Notes: generated by a model from the sequence alone, not told the origin. 64,000 bases of DNA from Xiphophorus maculatus (GCF_002775205.1 NC_036453.1:6723103-6787102); one strand, 5' to 3'; shown: positions 52,148-63,794, counted from the stretch's first letter. Program-made: numbers and translations.

Positions 52148-52483
52148 AAATAGCATAGGAATATTTAACCTAACTTTGTTTTATAGTGGATTTACCAATT
52201 AACTTCTTTAAAGCCATTCCAGCGGCCGCCTGCCTGTTTGGTTTAATATTTCTCCTTTGCTTTCTGCTCTTTTCTGCAGATGATGCAATGATTTAAATAT
52301 ATTTGTTAATTACACACTTTGCCCAACATTTCAGCCTTTTAAATACATACTGAGTCTTTGGACAGAATTCCACGACTTCTCAAAACTCTCCAGGATTTTT
52401 GCAGGAAATTATAAGTTCTGATAACCGACATTCTTTCTAAAACAAACTGTCTTACCAAATGACAACAATGAATATATATGGCA

Positions 52484-52574
52484 ACATATGGCTTTGCACA
52501 AGCCGTAGATTGTGCAAAGCCATATGTGATTTATGGCATATACTACCATAAATCACCAGGGTAATTTATGGTAG
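52484..52574. repeat. Two adjacent perfect hairpins, 17- and 11-bp arms
   Basis: ACATATGGCTTTGCACA (52484-52500) pairs with 52511-52527. CTACCATAAAT (52543-52553) pairs with ATTTATGGTAG (52564-52574). Confidence 0.9.
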
Positions 52575-53419
52575 TTTATGCACAAATCCTGCATTGAAGC
52601 AACATTGTTACATTTATTTTTGGGTTGGCACGTTCCCAACATTACAGTAAACCAGCATGAAGGAGAATTAAGATGAAAAGAATCGCATTTAGACATGAGG
52701 AATAATATGTGCTTCTATGCATTGGAAACAATTCGGTGCCTTCTTTTGCATCCCAGGTTTTCCTGGAACTCAAGTACAATGTGGATTATTATTTCAGCAC
52801 AATAAATAACCTGGACTTTGCTCCACTAATATTCTCCAGATTATTATTACAAATTATCCTATTTATCAAAGCTATAACTCAGAATACTTTTCACGATAAA
52901 TCTGTGCCTTAAGTAAAAGGCATCAGGTTCGTTGTGTTTAATCGGAGAAGCACGCTTTCTTCTTTATGGCTTACTATCCTTTAGGACTTTGGACCTTAAA
53001 CCAGTTTATGAACAACCACAACAAAGCCTTGTGCAAACGTCTTGATCTCATCATTGTTTAACTTGCTGCAATGAAAAAACAAGTATCCATGGAAACAGAT
53101 AGTTTTTATTACTGTTTTACATTTATATGAGAATGATTCGCATCCTTTAAGGAATTATTTAAAGGATAAGTGTAAATAATGAATACACAATGCGTTTAGT
53201 CATAAAAAGTAATTTGAACCTAAGATAAACCAGAGATAATCCTGTTTTATAGTCTGTATGTCCCAGTGTGACCTCCCACATTTTGATGGAGGAATCTAAA
53301 AATGTGAACCCAGCTTTAAGGTCCAAACCAAGTCTCTGCATGACACAGAGCTGAGCAGAAAACCGTGTTGTGCATATCAGCCTAAAGAACTATATATATA
53401 TATTTTTTTTTTCATAAAA

Positions 53420-56400
53420 ATGAAGGAAATCAGTCGGGAAAAAGACGACCAAAAAATCCGGAACTATGACACCATCACCTCTTTCCTGGGATCGTGGGGA
53501 CGCTTTCAGATGAGGATTTTTTTAGCGTTGGGCATCAGCATCCTCCCAAACGGATTTACTGGGATCTACATCGTTTTTGTAGGCGCCACCCCGCCTCATG
53601 AATGCCAGATTCCCGAGAATATCAGCATCAGTGAGATGTGGAGGAATGTGTCAGTCCCACTGGAAACAGTCCATGGCGTCACAAAGCGCAGCTCCTGCTG
53701 GAGGCTTAACCTGGAAACAGTCAGGAACTACTCTCAAAAGAACTTCATCCCAAATGTGGATGTGAATGTCAGTGAAATTCCCCTGGAGACGTGTTTGGAT
53801 GGATGGACATACAGCAAAGAAATCTACCAGTCAACCATCGTTACAGATGTAAGATTATTTTATTCTGAAATATTCAAAGAGTGGATTGTACAGTCTTTTT
53901 CCTTGAGGGTTTTTTCTATATGATCTGATCAATGAGACGGGAAAAACAAAGCTTGGTTTAAAAGTTTTAAATGTTAATGAGTATTGTACGTTAGTTAGAT
54001 TGACACACAAACTTAAGCAGAAATTACTTCTTGCATGCATATTGCAAAACTACTTTAATTTCACTGAAGTCTTTAAGTTTCAAATGTTATTAAGATTCAA
54101 ATTGCCAAAAGTTTTTTTTCAATTAAATCTTTTTAAATAGTTTTGGCAAAGTCTTGTCCTGCAGCTTTCAGAGGCGATCTAAATGAAATGGTTGAAATCA
54201 GCTTGTTATTCAGCTCTGCAGAGGCTTGATAATGAGCTATTCATCTTATTTTGGTGTTTTGGGGAAATTATGCATCTTAAAGTTAAAAAACAGAAGCTGC
54301 TGAGGAATGGATTGGGCACTCCTGTTTTCAAGTGTTCCTGTAATATTTTAGTGATTTAAACGTTAAGCCCAGTGCTTCTTGCAGGAACGATGTCCTGTTT
54401 GTGCCTGGCTGGTTTGGTTGGAGGTTTTAATAACCAAACTGAAACATAAATGTTTTCTCTTACATACTTATTAATAAAGAAACTTGTAAAAATCCTTTTC
54501 AAAAATCTGTGTTTACAGTGGGACTTGGTGTGTGATAATGCATATAAATCTCCACTGACCACCTCTATTCATTATGTTGGGGTGCTTGTGGGAACCATGG
54601 CATCAGGCCAGATGTCTGACAGGTATGTATCTTTTCAGGATTTCTCTTTAAGCAAACTAATTTTCCCATCAGAGGAAACTAAAATACCATCTTGCTGATC
54701 CAAACAGTCGTGTTCCACAGGTTTGGAAGGAAACCGATTCTTTTTGTCATGATGGCTCTTCAAACTTTAGCAACGACAGCACAGATCTTTTCACCCAGCT
54801 GGGAGATCTTCACCTTCATATTTTGTCTGGTGGGAGCTGGAGGATACTCCAACTACACTATAGCATTTGTTCTGGGTATGTTGTTTAAGAAAAACAAGTC
54901 AGCTAATAATATTGTTCAATGTTAGATTAAGAGTCAACTAAAATGTATTTACAACGACCTGGAACAGAAAAGATTCAGTTTAGTATTTTCTGCTATCAAA
55001 GTTTTCAATTAGACTTGACTAAGTAAGAAGAAAATCTGTCTGTTATTGGTTTGTTTGATAGATTTATGTAAAATGAAAAGAAGAAAAGTCTCTTTTTGTG
55101 ACAGGAAGCCAGTAACACGTTGCCAGAAGATTATAACAAAGATAGTTTTGCAAACTTGTCTGTCATACAAACATATAACGGAAAATGATTTATTAAACAT
55201 ACAGTCCTATCAACTGTTGGGATAAGAAACTAGTTTGTAAAATGTGTTTGGTAACTTTTGTACACAGCTATTTAACTTTGTAAAACATTAAATTAGATTT
55301 TTAGGATGTTTACAGAAAATGTTCTGATTTTTAAATATTCTCTGTATGAAACCTGCAGGATCTGAAATTCTCAGCCCAAAAACTCGGGTTGTTTTTTGCT
55401 CCCTGGGCGTTTTTATGGGCTCAGCTGTTGGCTACATGCTAATGCCTGCTGTGGCCTACTTCATCCGTGACTGGAGAATGCTGCTGATCGCAATGGCTGC
55501 ATCTGGACTCATCTACATCCCTCTGTGGTGGTAAGAGAAGGACACGAAGAGCGAAATATAATAATTACATTGTTTTATATAATATTTTGTTTAACTTTCT
55601 TGTACTCCTGTCTTCACTCTCTGCACTTCAACATTTGCTTGTGTCAATTAGACTATATGGGCCTTTGTGTTAAAAAAAATAGCCTCAGAATGTTGGATGC
55701 TAATGTGTTTTTAAATTAGTTTTTTTTTTATCATATTTGGATTAAGTAAAGTAAATAAAAATAAAAAGCTGTTACAATTTGATGTTTTGATCATATTTGG
55801 AGGATAAAACATTTGTGTGAAAACGCATTTCTAAAAATTTAAGACCTGAAAGGAATGCAGTTCATGTGGTAAAACCGTTACGTGATATGAAGTGAATCAT
55901 TGTCCAGTATCTCAGGCTGAACTAAAATACTTTAGTTTATTTATTATTTGTACATGATAAATGTAAAATCTTCTTTTAAAGTTATTTTTCTTTTGTGGCT
56001 TCTTAGAATTTTTTTCAGCAGGTTTAAAAGTTTTGTTTCAGCATCACATTGGTTTTCTCTAAGTTGAGTGAATTTTTCTGTTAAACTGGGTTTTTAAAGT
56101 ATAAATTTTCTGTGTCAAATCTTAGTTTATCTTTTTATTATTGTCCACAGAAAAAAATATGTTTATGTTAGTTGCAAAAACAACCTTTAATAGTTTTGGC
56201 ATCTCTTATCCCAATACCAACACCATAAACAATCAACGATGCATTTGGGAACATTTATAAGAATTTCATAAACTGTTGTCATAAACTGATGTGCAGATGA
56301 TGTTGTGTTCAGGTTGCTCACAGAGTCTCCTCGCTGGCTGCTTTCTCAGGGGAGAATAAAAGAAGCTGAAGAAATTATTATAAATGCTGCAAAAATGAAT

Positions 56401-58950
56401 AAAGTCGAAATCCCTCAGGATATTTTTAGACCAGCTGAGGTAAGTTTACCCTGAGCTACATCACTATGAAGACACAAAGATGCCACCAAAGCTTTTTATC
56501 GGTTTTGCGTTGAGCTTGAAGTCAGACATATGACCACGTTTTCTTTTAGTGCATCTTTAACAGTTGATATATTGGAGTCGATGTTAATTTCAGTGACTAT
56601 TTCCTCTTACTTTACATAGATTGAAGATGCTTTGTCTAAAAGGGATGAGAAAACAAATGTGTTTGTCATCCTGAAAAGTTGCAATATAGCATCTATTACA
56701 TTGTTGTGTGCCAGTCTGTGGTATGTATTCAACTTCCTTAAATGACAAAGTTTTGAACTTTTATACCAGTTGCACTAATTAACTGTCTAGCTTTTCTGCT
56801 CTTGTAGTCTTCCATTAAAGGGAGTTTTGTGAATCTCTTTGCAGGATAATCATCACCCTTAGCTACTATGCTTTGTTGCTCAACACTTCAAATCTTAATG
56901 GTGACCCCTACTTGAACTGCTTCCTGTCTGCTGTGACAGAAGTCCCAGCGTATATAATAGCCTTGTTGCTGCTACGGTTCTGCTCCAGGCACCTGTGTCT
57001 GTCCTCCACTCTGCTCCTGGGAGGCGTCATGATCCTCTGTGTCCAACTCATTCCCAAAGGTAATGCTCTAAGCCTTTTTGGAACACTGTTAATTAACAAA
57101 ACTGGAAAAAATAATGAATATCAACGCAACTCTAACAAGATTATCAGTGCATTTTTAAGGCTAATCTGCTATTCTGTGTGCCTACAATGAATTTAGCATA
57201 ACCAGGACAAATATAGGAAATGATGCAATAAAAAAGTCCATGTTTTTATTAAACATTAAATGTGAAACTTAATTTTTCTTCTTTGATTGTCCAGATCTGC
57301 CCACTGTGGCTGTGCTGCTCGAGATGTTAGGAAAGTTTGGAGTGACTGCAGCGTTCTGTGTGGTGTATTCAGTCACAACAGAGCTCTTCCCCACCGTCAT
57401 CAGAAACACAGCGATGGGTTGCTGCTCCATGGCCGCCCGAATCGCCACCATCATCTCTCCTTTCATCATCTATCTAGGTAAACAATCAAAATCAACTAAA
57501 AAGCATTGTGCCAATCTCCCATTTTCTGGAAAACATTTAAAAATGTAATGCATAGATGTAATTTCTGTGGTTTCAAAAATCACTCTGTTTTAAATACATA
57601 CTGCCATATGTTGTCTAAGGTATATTACATAAAATGGAGACCAGACCACAGCAGATAAATAATATTGTATGTTGAATATAGTTTGCAAAATTACTTAATG
57701 TATGCACATAACACATTTTAGATTTGACTTTTATTTTAAAACAAATTTTTATATTTAATCTATATGCTACTTTGCATTTGTTTAATATGTAATATTATAA
57801 TAAAAAGACTGAATTTTGGGGTTGTAATATGGCAAATAAGTGTCAATACTTTAAGGCAAAGTGTAGAAACAAAACTAAATTTTAAAAAAGTAAGAATCAA
57901 TTAGGTGTGAGGATTTTGTGTGATGTGCATTGCTTTTTAGATTATCCTTAATACAGAATGTAAGTTTTGATAAAGTTTGCTACAAAACAGCAACATTACT
58001 AACAACAAAGAAATCTATTTTTTAATTTGATTTCTTTTAGGCTACTTATGTTTTGTAAGGAAATAATTACAATTTAGATGCTTGAAAGAAATGTTGATAA
58101 ATTTTTGAAGCCAAAAAATAGTCCCTGTAAAAAATTGTTACAAAAATAAAATGTATAGCCAGATAAAAAGATTCACAAAAACAGCATTGATCTAAAATTT
58201 TATGTCAAACTTCTCCATCTAGTGGTTATCTGTGGTAATGACAATAAGCTTCAACATGCTCTGCTTGTTCAAATATTTATTTCAGATATTATATAAGTAA
58301 CTGGTAAAATCCAATTTAGAACGTGTTATTTGCAATATATTATGACTTTTTATGAAATAATAACTTTTGACTCAATAACATAAAGCAAAAAGTTTCCATG
58401 GCAGTTATCACGAATGAATTGGGGCAGTTACCATAAGATTTTTAAAAAACTGTCGGCATAAAATTTGTACTAAAAGTTTTCCTTTCCCTCTCACAGCATG
58501 TTTATCTTAATTAACAGGGAAATACTACAAGGCGCTCCCTTACATTGTGATGGGTGTCTTAGCCATTTGTGGTGGGATTATCTGCTTCATGCTGCCAGAG
58601 ACGTTTGGGAAAACGCTGCCAGAGACTTTACCTCAAATACAGCAGATCTGCAGGTGAGTCTACAACTGTTTACAATGTCTAAAAAAAAGCTGTTTTAGTG
58701 TTAAAGCAGCTTTTTAACATGGTGGTAACTCCACCATGTTAATAGTGGAGCTACCTCCACTATTAACATGGGACCAAATGTATTAAACTGCTACTTTTAT
58801 TGCTAAAAACGTAATGATTTTATTGAAGTTGAAAGCTAATGTTTTCCAATTTGCTCTTACTGTTTTTATTCAAACAGGAGAAGAAAAGAAATGGAAGATG
58901 AAACTATGGAGAAAGAGAACATTCCCCAATCTAAAGAAACCAAGTTATAG
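53420..58950 (+). CDS. slc22a4/5-like: Organic cation/carnitine transporter (OCTN subclade), gene E
   Basis: SLC22 transporter of 564 aa. Exons: 53420-53848, 54519-54622, 54721-54875, 55359-55530, 56313-56439, 56620-56720, 56845-57059, 57295-57477, 58518-58653, 58878-58950. It starts at the ATG of [10 protein letters not shown], with A at -3; the N-terminus is about 14 residues longer than in A or D and ends in the family motif [16 protein letters not shown]. Other motifs: [22 protein letters not shown], sites [59 protein letters not shown]. The usual PESPRWL motif reads [14 protein letters not shown], with Thr for Pro. The intron acceptors are all conventional. The tail [15 protein letters not shown] then IPQSKETKL is highly charged and ends in T-K-L, a possible class I PDZ ligand. 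Substrate unknown; carnitine or zwitterion transport is the family default. Confidence 0.93.
54148..54330. mobile_element. Common fish interspersed repeat, degenerate copy
   Basis: CTTGTCCTGCAGCTTTCAGAGG, then GCTCTGCAGAGGCTTGATAATGAGC, then GGATTGGGCACTCCTG follow the order of the same teleost element seen at 20340-20500. Intron 1 of gene E. Confidence 0.5.
58713..58764. repeat. Two interlocked perfect hairpins
   Basis: TTAACATGGTGG (58713-58724) pairs with CCACCATGTTAA (58730-58741). Overlapping its end, TAATAGTGGAG (58739-58749) pairs with CTCCACTATTA (58754-58764). In the last intron of gene E. Confidence 0.9.
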
Positions 58951-59296
58951 TTATACATATATATACTGCGTTGGTCTTTCTCTTGACATAGTTGCACTTC
59001 CTTAGTTGTATTATAGATTTTTAATATGCAATATCATTATGACAGTTGAGGAGGGGAGTAAAAGTTTGTCCTCACAACTGCTGATTCATTTATTTACTTA
59101 TTTCCTTGTAACTTAAATGTCAAACATGTTTTGCTTCATATTGACAGGAAAATGTTATTTTCCTGATTTTCCTGATGAAGAGTGCACATCCAGCTATTGT
59201 GACAGGGTTCAAAGGTCAAAGTCGAGTTTTGGGTTGGAAAGTTGGGTTTGTGTCTGAATTATGAAGCAGAGGACATCCAAAGACTAACTTTTGAAC

Positions 59297-59302
59297 ATTA
59301 AA
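59297..59302 (+). terminator. Candidate polyadenylation signal of gene E
   Basis: ATTAAA 347 nt after the stop codon. The first canonical AATAAA is only at 59961-59966. Confidence 0.35.
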
Positions 59303-60139
59303 ATTATTTAAAGCCTGTCAAACTGCAATCTTCCTGTCCCCTTACAACATTATACGCCTTAATACTTGAAGAAAAGCACAAACTTCTTCGTTAAGTCGTT
59401 TGTTCTGTGACATAAAAATGATTCATACTTGGCATTTTCATGCTTTTTAATGCTACAAAATTACAAGAGTTAAAATCTGCAAGGAAAATATTATAACATC
59501 TAAGTCTATTTCTCATCAGTAAAAAGGATGGACTAGGAAATACTTCACTGGCAAGATAGCATAAAGAAAACACTCTTCAATAATTGTACTCTAGAAACCA
59601 GATTTCTAAAAAAAAAAAAAAGTTTCCATATAATTTACAAAAAGAAGTCAGACTTTTGAATTGCAAGGGTAATGTGATTACTTTAATGTTTTTGCTTAAG
59701 CTTTATTGCTGCGGTATTGAAGTGCAAAATGAAACACCAATCTTAGCTTTTGATGCTAACAGTGGCAAGCACTAAAACCTGAACACTAGATTTAGTAAAA
59801 CCTACCAGATGTTCTAAGTTCCTCTAGACTTGTTTTTATTTATTTAATTTGACAGTAATATGGACACGTTTAGGTTAGTAGTTAATTTTTAGAAGCCATT
59901 TCCTGAACTATGGAGATCTGCCGCCTTACAGCTCAGTGCTATTATAAACAGTGACAGAGAAATAAATCTTTGTGTCTCATCTTATTTATGCCTCATGGAA
60001 GTCATGGCTCATTAATTCAATCAATTTTAAAAATACTGACATCAACAAATCTAAATTCTGGTTAATTATTTTTATAAGTATTTTTATAGTTTATAAGTAC
60101 GGATAACATGATGTGCTGAGACGATTTACATCCCATCAG

Positions 60140-60371
60140 GTCTGGTCATTGGGGGAAAGCGACGTGTGTAAATTTAGCTTTAAATGCTCCATGATTCTGG
60201 CAGCTGTAGACGGAGAGCGTTGGTTCTGCCTCGGTGTTTATGGTTACGGACAGAACCGACAACTTTCCACCTGAGCAGTTATATCACCTGAGGATTCTCC
60301 TGCACTGCGGAAAAGTTACCTCCACTAATACATAATCCACAGGACATCGCCCCACTGCAACTCAAACTTGG
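60140..60371 (+). promoter_or_regulatory. Possible untranslated first exon with strong donor
   Basis: A less AT-rich block with several CpGs, ending CAAACTTG followed by GTAAGTTATG, an excellent 5' splice site (donor at 60370-60375 approximately), then a T-rich tract. This resembles a non-coding first exon of a gene lying to the right. No matching coding exon was seen in the window. Confidence 0.25.
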
Positions 60372-60989
60372 TAAGTTATGTTTTTTTTTTTCTTCTTTAC
60401 TACATACCACATGTTTGGTCAGTCAAGCCCCTTCGGTCTAAGAAATGGTTTGAATGAAAAGAGGTGGGCTGACGCAGCTAAACCGATCTCTATGCTATGC
60501 AGTCAGTAAACATTCAGTAAATTATCTAACAGTGAAAAATAATTCAGAATAAATGTCTGCTTTTTGCATTGCTTTGTGGGAGCCTGTTAAACACAGGCGG
60601 TTGGTTCCTCTGAAGAGCTGATGTGAAGTTTGCATCCTTGCTGTGACATGACTGACTGCAGCAGCTCACATTTCTGCACAGACACACACAAGTGTTATTT
60701 TGGGGGCTTATATGTCAGCCATTTGAACCCAAGAAAATTCTTGTGGATAGACATTTCAACATTTCTATCTCTAATCCAATGACTTTATTACAAGCATGAC
60801 AAACTTTTATGATCTCACTGGGTTTTTCCTAAATATATTACAATCTAATTTCATGACACTTGCAAAAAATAAAAAAGATAAACTAATCTACTTAGATTTT
60901 CTTCTTTTAAAATATACACATATATTTTCTAGTAGACTAACATTCATTCCTTAAACATGAACTTCATGTCAAAAGTGTAGGCATTTATT

Positions 60990-61196
60990 TGACAGGACGC
61001 CGGCAGAAGTGGAGCAAACCTCCGACAAACAAACGGTGTAATAATGGCAGAGGTAGTGGAACTCGATGCGTTAATCTGTGTAATGTACCTTTAGCATCCC
61101 GACCCAAACTCCATTCCAGTAGATGGCGGTAATGCACATCTAAACGTTTCTTGCCAACTGCCATAAAAAAGAAGAAGAAGAAGAAGAAGAAGAAGA
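60990..61196 (+). mobile_element. Retroposon-like tail ending in (GAA)n
   Basis: CCATTCCAGTAGATGGCGGTAATGCACATCTAAACG, then TTGCCAACTGCCATAAAA, then about nine GAA units (61171-61196). This order is a recurrent interspersed sequence in fish genomes and ends 73 bp before the minisatellite. Confidence 0.5.
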
Positions 61197-61269
61197 ACTC
61201 GAAGCGTGAGTTCAAACATGTTTTGAGTCATTTTTGCCTTATCAGCCAAAACTGAGGCAGGCGAGAAAA

Positions 61270-63072
61270 ATGTCCAACCGGTCCTGCATCATAAAAATGT
61301 CCAACCGGTCCTACATCATAAAAATGTCCAACCGGTCCTGCATCATAAAAATGTCCAACCGGTCCTGCATCATAAAAATGTCCAACCGGTCCTGCATCAT
61401 AAAAATGTCCAACCGGTCCTACATCATAAACATGTCCAACCGGTCCTACATCATAAAAATGTCCAACCGGTCCTGCATCATAAACATGTCCAACCGGTCC
61501 TACATCATAAAAATGTCCAACCGGTCCTACATCATAAAAATGTCCAACCGGTCCTACATCATAAAAATGTCCAACCGGTCCTGCATCATAAAAATGCCCA
61601 ACCGGTCCTGCATCATAAAAATGTCCAACCGGTCCTACATCATAAAAATGTCCAACCGGTCCTGCATCATAAAAATGTCCAACCGGTCCTACATCATAAA
61701 AATGTCCAACCGGTCCTGCATCATAAAAATGTCCAACCGGTCCTACATCATAAAAATGTCCAACCGGTCCTACATCATAAAAATGTCCAACCGGTCCTAC
61801 ATCATAAAAATGTCCAACCGGTCCTGCATCATAAAAATGTCCAACCGGTCCTACATCATAAAAATGTCCTACCGGTCCTGCATCATAAAAATGTCCAACC
61901 GGTCCTGCATCATAAAAATGTCCAACCGGTCCTACATCATAAAAATGTCCAACCGGTCCTACATCATAAAAATGTCCAACCGGTCCTACATCATAAAAAT
62001 GTCCAACCGGTCCTGCATCATAAAAATGTCCAACCGGTCCTGCATCATAAAAATGTCCAACCGGTCCTGCATCATAAAAATGTCCAACCGGTCCTACATC
62101 ATAAAAATGTCCAACCGGTCCTACATAATAAAAATGTCCAACCGGTCCTACATAATAAAAATGCCCAACCGGTCCTGCATCATAAAAATGTCCAACCGGT
62201 CCTGCATCATAAAAATGTCCAACCGGTCCTGCATCATAAAAATGTCCAACCGGTCCTGCATCATAAAAATGTCCAACCGGTCCTGCATCATAAAAATGTC
62301 CAACCGGTCCTGCATCATAAAAATGTCCAACCGGTCCTACATCATAAAAATGTCCAACCGGTCCTACATCATAAAAATGTCCAACCGGTCCTACATCATA
62401 AAAATGTCCAACCGGTCCTGCAACATAAAAATGTCCAACCGGTCCTGCAACATAAAAATGTCCAACCGGTCCTACATCATAAAAATGTCCAACCGGTCCT
62501 GCAACATAAAAATGTCCAACCGGTCCTACATCATAAAAATGTCCAACCGGTCCTGCAACATAAAAATGTCCAACCGGTCCTGCATCATAAAAATGTCCAA
62601 CCGGTCCTGCATCATAAAAATGTCCAACCGGTCCTGCATCATAAAAATGTCCAACCGGTCCTGCATCATAAAAATGTCCAACCGGTCCTACATCATAAAA
62701 ATGTCCAACCGGTCCTGCATCATAAAAATGTCCAACCGGTCCTGCATCATAAAAATGTCCAACCGGTCCTACATCATAAAAATGTCCAACCGGTCCTGCA
62801 ACATAAAAATGTCCAACCGGTCCTGCATCATAAAAATGTCCAACCGGTCCTACATCATAAAAATGTCCAACCGGTCCTGCATCATAAAAATGTCCAACCG
62901 GTCCTACATCATAAAAATGTCCAACCGGTCCTGCATCATAAAAATGTCCAACCGGTCCTGCATCATAAAAATGTCCAACCGGTCCTGCATCATAAAAATG
63001 TCCAACCGGTCCTACATCATAAAAATGTCCAACCGGTCCTGCATCATAAAAATGTCCAACCGGTCCTGCATC
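61270..63072 (+). repeat. 27-bp minisatellite, 66 full units plus one partial
   Basis: The unit is ATGTCCAACCGG followed by TCCTRCATCATAAAA (27 bp). 66 full units and one partial unit of about 21 bp run head to tail with no length change. Substitutions are few and recur: TAC/TGC (most frequent), CATCATA/CAACATA, CATCATA/CATAATA, AAAATG/AAACATG, ATGTCC/ATGCCC, and one TCCTACCGG. As 27 is a multiple of three, one register stays open and, from an ATG at 61234, gives a 633-codon frame of nine-residue units MSNRS(Y/C)IIK with a short unique tail to 63135. No signal peptide, splice context or homologue supports it as a gene. The +2 register stops once per unit; the +3 register (VQPVLHHKN) is also open. 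Confidence 0.97.
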
Positions 63073-63716
63073 ATGTCTGTAAGGTTATTTACAGGAAACA
63101 ACGGAGAGTCGATGTTAAAGCCCAAGTCTTTCTGAGCCAAGGAAGGCTGAGGAGCACAAGGTGTGAACGCTGTGAGTAATGACTTAATAATACCAGCTTT
63201 GAAAATCTGTCCTCAGGAAATGCTTAAAAATAAAAACTAGCATGAAATGTGCTTAAATGTAAATACAGTAGTTAGTGCAGCATATGTTTTCATGCTGCCG
63301 TAGAGCTACCATTGAAATTTACACACATAAAATCAAGCAGAAGTACCTTCACTTTTTTATCTTTGATTTGACTATCAATAAGTGTCTTTATGAGAAAAAA
63401 TTAGATGTTTTCTATCAGGTACCTTTGTGCAGACAGACGTGTGGTAGTTTCCGTCGATCAGTTTCATCCAACAGGACAGGAAGGCTGCAGGCCTTGATCC
63501 ATTTCTTGCATTATTCCAGACTCCGTTTAGGTTTTGTAATGAATTGTAATTCGCCCTTTAAACCCTCTGGGTAACGGCTGCCATGTTCCCCACTGACAAA
63601 CCTTGACCATGACTTCCTATTTTCCTGGAAACCTCTGACTGCAGTGTGCTAGAACTGAGGAACTCTGGTGTTCTGACTATCTGTGCTACCTAACAATCCA
63701 TCCTACCATGTGGCAA

Positions 63717-63744
63717 TGCGCATGCGCACACTGATGTTACGTCA
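63717..63744. promoter_or_regulatory. NRF-1-like palindrome and CRE-like site
   Basis: TGCGCATGCGCA (63717-63728) is a perfect palindrome matching the NRF-1 consensus. TTACGTCA (63737-63744) is a CRE/ATF-type site 8 bp later. Such pairs are typical of TATA-less vertebrate promoters, so a gene may start near or beyond the right edge. Confidence 0.45.
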
Positions 63745-63794
63745 CAGGTTGCTTACGCAGTAGCTTTCTACAAAACACCGTCAATGTTGACGGA

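Larger units (their letters stand above)
51633..53419. other. Intergenic region between tandem genes D and E
   Basis: 1.8 kb without a recognised exon. It holds the 3' end of D, a dense group of hairpins at 52069-52574 and, just before the E start, a TATATATATA run (53391-53402) that may be part of the E promoter or just simple sequence. Confidence 0.5.

Noticed and set aside
62148-62330. Minus-strand frame of FMMQDRLDI repeats
   Set aside because: Shadow of the minisatellite; TAC-type units give a stop on this strand.
61270-63072. CRISPR array
   Set aside because: The 27-bp units are head to tail with no spacers, and the genome is a vertebrate one.
61234-63135. A genuine 633-aa repeat protein gene
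   Set aside because: The frame is open simply because the unit is 27 bp and its sequence lacks a stop in that register; a second register is open too. No promoter, splice or homology support was seen, so it is annotated as a minisatellite only.
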